Assembly: GCA_963804375.1 (NCBI GenBank)
Contig: CAWDQE010000011.1
Location: forward strand, 1 to 64,000
Direction: 5' to 3'
Length of the DNA stretch: 64,000 bases
From: JANXQG01 sp963804375
Lineage (GTDB): Bacteria > Planctomycetota > Planctomycetia > Pirellulales > Thermoguttaceae
The translations under genes were made by a program, and so were the position numbers. Shown here piece after piece: positions 63,852 to 64,000 of this stretch; positions within the stretch are counted from its first letter, which is position 1; each line of letters starts with the position of its first letter. Under the pieces are notes generated by a model. It saw only the letters and a program-made list of their open reading frames with translations, was not told the DNA's origin and searched no databases.

Positions 63852-64000
63852 TCAGCTACCGCGATTGGAGTTCTGGTGGCGCACTTCGCTAACTGACCTC
63901 CGCAGGTGCTTTTCCTCAACGACCCGATGGCCCTCCAGAACCGCAGCTTTTGCGGCACCTTGTGCGGCCTTGACAACATCCGCGGCCGAGGCACCACTGA
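63852..64000 (-). CDS. AAA ATPase, C-terminal end only (IetA-like)
   Basis: The last 49 codons are visible: SGASAADVVKAAQGAAKAAV, EGHRVVEEKHLRRSVSEVR, typical of the helical lid of AAA ATPases (GxSxADVVxxAxxAAKxAVL). Stop at 63852-63854, then the S8 protease ATG 2 nt later. The Walker motifs are beyond the window edge. Confidence 0.7.
   Translation of the reverse strand, partial: SGASAADVVKAAQGAAKAAVLEGHRVVEEKHLRRSVSEVRHQNSNRGS

Overview
The window looks like chromosome from a planctomycete, probably Pirellulales. The clues are exosortase-type PEP-CTERM sorting signals on several secreted proteins, HAF-repeat proteins, a planctomycete-type 'LENRRLLA' N-terminal motif, a DUF1559-like lipoprotein, many TDAGL-type leucine-rich-repeat (LRR) proteins with an 'F-x-F-x-x-R-T/A-L-L' membrane anchor, and sulfatase/formylglycine-enzyme-like genes. 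No 16S gene or other direct taxonomic marker is present.

Layout. (1) 1-12.15 kb is ordinary chromosome: the 5' end of a sulfatase, a broken TPR gene, a cyclophilin-domain exported protein with an RTX-like tail, an SGNH hydrolase, a PcrA/UvrD helicase, phosphofructokinase followed 17 nt later by larC, two small exported or membrane proteins, and tRNA-Leu(CAA). (2) 12.18-60.95 kb is a ~48.8 kb integrated element. Its ends are a 54-bp perfect direct repeat: the 3' part of the intact tRNA-Leu at 12183-12236, and an orphan copy at 60952-61005. A tyrosine recombinase lies beside the tRNA, followed by small HTH proteins and a replication-type module (ParB-like, CHC2/TOPRIM primase-like, DUF3987, family A DNA polymerase). 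The polymerase is flanked by clusters of TGTCGGGT iteron-like repeats. Four leaders in the element share an 18-nt motif, GTGTGGGTTTTCCCTATA, usually followed by a hairpin. (3) The element's middle (25-57 kb) is cargo: paralogous membrane-anchored LRR proteins, HAF/PEP-CTERM proteins, an IS66-family insertion with an 8-bp target duplication, and at 37.6-45.9 kb nine same-strand genes separated by attC-like sites. That stretch reads as an integron-type gene cassette array without an integrase. A large repeat-rich PEP-CTERM adhesin and an in-frame fusion of two PEP-CTERM precursors follow. (4) 53-60.6 kb holds element genes and remnants: HNH protein, DnaJ-like zinc protein, sigma-like regulator, DNA methyltransferase and nuclease fragments, and an ExoX-C-like protein. 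(5) Right of the distal att copy are a serine protease of the S8 family and the end of an AAA ATPase in tandem, resembling the IetAS anti-phage pair.

How it fits together: the recombinase and small HTH proteins plausibly control integration and excision at tRNA-Leu. The primase, DUF3987 protein, polymerase and iterons suggest replication after excision. I saw no conjugation or virion genes. Several otherwise recognisable genes carry single-base frame breaks, which could be assembly errors or real decay, so gene integrity needs read-level confirmation.
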